From Bacteroidales bacterium (GTDB lineage Bacteria; Bacteroidota; Bacteroidia; Bacteroidales; VadinHA17): DNA of 6,183 bases. The notes beneath the pieces are model-generated. The model had not been told where the DNA came from, did not search any database, and was given only the letters and a program-made list of their open reading frames with translations. Positions 5,455 through 6,183 of the stretch are shown here, piece after piece. A program made the translations under genes and the position numbers. Location: contig DNOQ01000585.1 of the NCBI GenBank assembly GCA_003501665.1, positions 1 through 6,183 on the forward strand, read 5' to 3'. Each line of letters opens with the position of its first letter. Position 1 is the stretch's first letter.

Positions 5455-6183
5455 ATCTCTGTTAGTTTTTCAGACAGTTCTTCCATAACATTATTCCATG
5501 AAAAATGCTGCAATATCAGATCCCTGTTGTTACATTTAACATTCAGTACCTCCCGGGACTTCAGAATAAGTTCATTCTGGTCATTGAAGTATGCAAATCC
5601 TGATGAAGTTTCGGAAAAATACTCCGGCAGACTGCCATAAGGTGTTGTAATAACCGGTAAATTGCACGACATTGCCTCAAGGACCGAAAGAGGGAATTCA
5701 ATAGCCGCGTGATCGTTGAGAACGGGAAAAACATACAAATCCGACAACTGATACATTTCTTCGATGCGGGCAATGTATTCTTTACGGACAATAATTCCAT
5801 GCCTTGTCAACTCGTCACAAAATGACTTATCTGCCTGAGTACTGGTACTTCCTATTATTATCACAGTATATCCGTCATCAGCCAGGGCCTTGAGAATGCC
5901 TAAATTTCTGGTCAACCTTATATGCCCTACATGAAGTGCAATTCTTTCATTCCCGCCAAAGCCATATTTTTCCCTGAGTTGTAATCTGCTATCTTTTCCG
6001 GCAGGTTTAAACTGGTCTGTGTCTGTTCCTGATCTGCATAAAACAGTACCAAGACCCATATTTTCAAAATATGAGGAATCTTTATCAGAGAAAACAACAA
6101 TTCTCTCCGGCCGGATATATTTCAGAATTTTCCGTGAAAGCAATAAATGATTCCTCCTCTGGAGGTTTATGAGTACCGTCTTG
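5451..6183 (-). CDS. GT4-type glycosyltransferase, 5' end cut by the window edge
   Basis: The reading frame stays open to the right edge, giving 243 visible residues and the stop at 5451-5453. These are the end of the acceptor domain and the whole donor domain of a GT-B glycosyltransferase. Numbering from the first complete codon (6182), the linker sequence VLCRSGTDTDQFKP is at about 47-60, HVGHIRLTRNLGIL at 84-97, SDLYVFPV at 147-154 and the acidic donor-binding segment AIEFPLSVLEAMSC at 160-173. The second glutamate of EX7E is E169; the usual first position holds isoleucine (I161), with a glutamate one residue later (E162). A TTG at 6143-6141 would give a 230-residue protein, but conserved-looking sequence (TVLINLQRRNHLL) continues upstream, so it is not the start. 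The gene overlaps the kinase by 4 bp. Donor and acceptor are unknown. Confidence 0.9.
   Translation of the reverse strand, partial: KTVLINLQRRNHLLLSRKILKYIRPERIVVFSDKDSSYFENMGLGTVLCRSGTDTDQFKPAGKDSRLQLREKYGFGGNERIALHVGHIRLTRNLGILKALADDGYTVIIIGSTSTQADKSFCDELTRHGIIVRKEYIARIEEMYQLSDLYVFPVLNDHAAIEFPLSVLEAMSCNLPVITTPYGSLPEYFSETSSGFAYFNDQNELILKSREVLNVKCNNRDLILQHFSWNNVMEELSEKLTEI

Noticed and set aside
5561..5800. Minus-strand out-of-frame open frame inside the right-hand GT4 gene
   Set aside because: Alternate-frame shadow of the GT4 donor domain; no independent support.
6141..6143. TTG as the start codon of the right-hand glycosyltransferase
   Set aside because: The frame continues open to the window edge with plausible protein sequence, and starting there would remove nearly all of the acceptor domain. 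The gene is simply cut by the edge.

Overview
The window is a block of six protein-coding genes, all on the minus strand and tightly packed, so transcription runs from the right edge to the left. Three encode GT-B fold glycosyltransferases of the GT4 type. The other three encode a radical SAM enzyme with a Twitch-like auxiliary cluster domain, an alkaline-phosphatase-superfamily phosphodiesterase-like enzyme and a thymidylate-kinase-like P-loop kinase. The content points to a locus that builds a cell-surface or secreted polysaccharide (O-antigen, capsule or exopolysaccharide). No polymerase, flippase, initiating phosphosugar transferase or nucleotide-sugar synthesis gene is visible, so this is an internal slice of a larger cluster.

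Organism: the DNA is AT-leaning. None of the five visible start codons has a convincing Shine-Dalgarno sequence, although the genes are clearly real. Together with the intergenic repeat built from CTTAGTG/CTTTGTG heptamers, this suggests an environmental member of the Bacteroidota (Bacteroidales-like). That is an inference; no rRNA or other taxonomic marker is present.

Layout in transcription order (right to left): (1) a GT4 glycosyltransferase whose 5' end lies beyond position 6183; (2) the P-loop kinase, joined to it by a 4-bp ATGA overlap; (3) a 116-bp gap with an 80-bp imperfect inverted repeat whose outer end runs into the kinase stop codon, plus a small separate palindrome before the next gene; (4) the phosphodiesterase-like enzyme; (5) a second GT4 enzyme, joined by another ATGA overlap; (6) the radical SAM enzyme, 8 bp further on; (7) a third GT4 enzyme, 34 bp further on, cut by the left edge. 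The only interruption to co-directional packing is the inverted repeat, which probably divides or tunes the transcript.

Working together (inference): the three GT4 enzymes would add sugars from nucleotide-sugar donors to a lipid-linked acceptor at the cytoplasmic face of the inner membrane. The radical SAM enzyme could oxidise, epimerise or otherwise modify a sugar or other precursor. The kinase and phosphodiesterase-like enzyme could add and remove or transfer phosphate-containing groups. The trio of non-glycosyltransferase enzymes is the least conventional part of the locus. I found no RNA genes, CRISPR array, transposase or complete mobile element.
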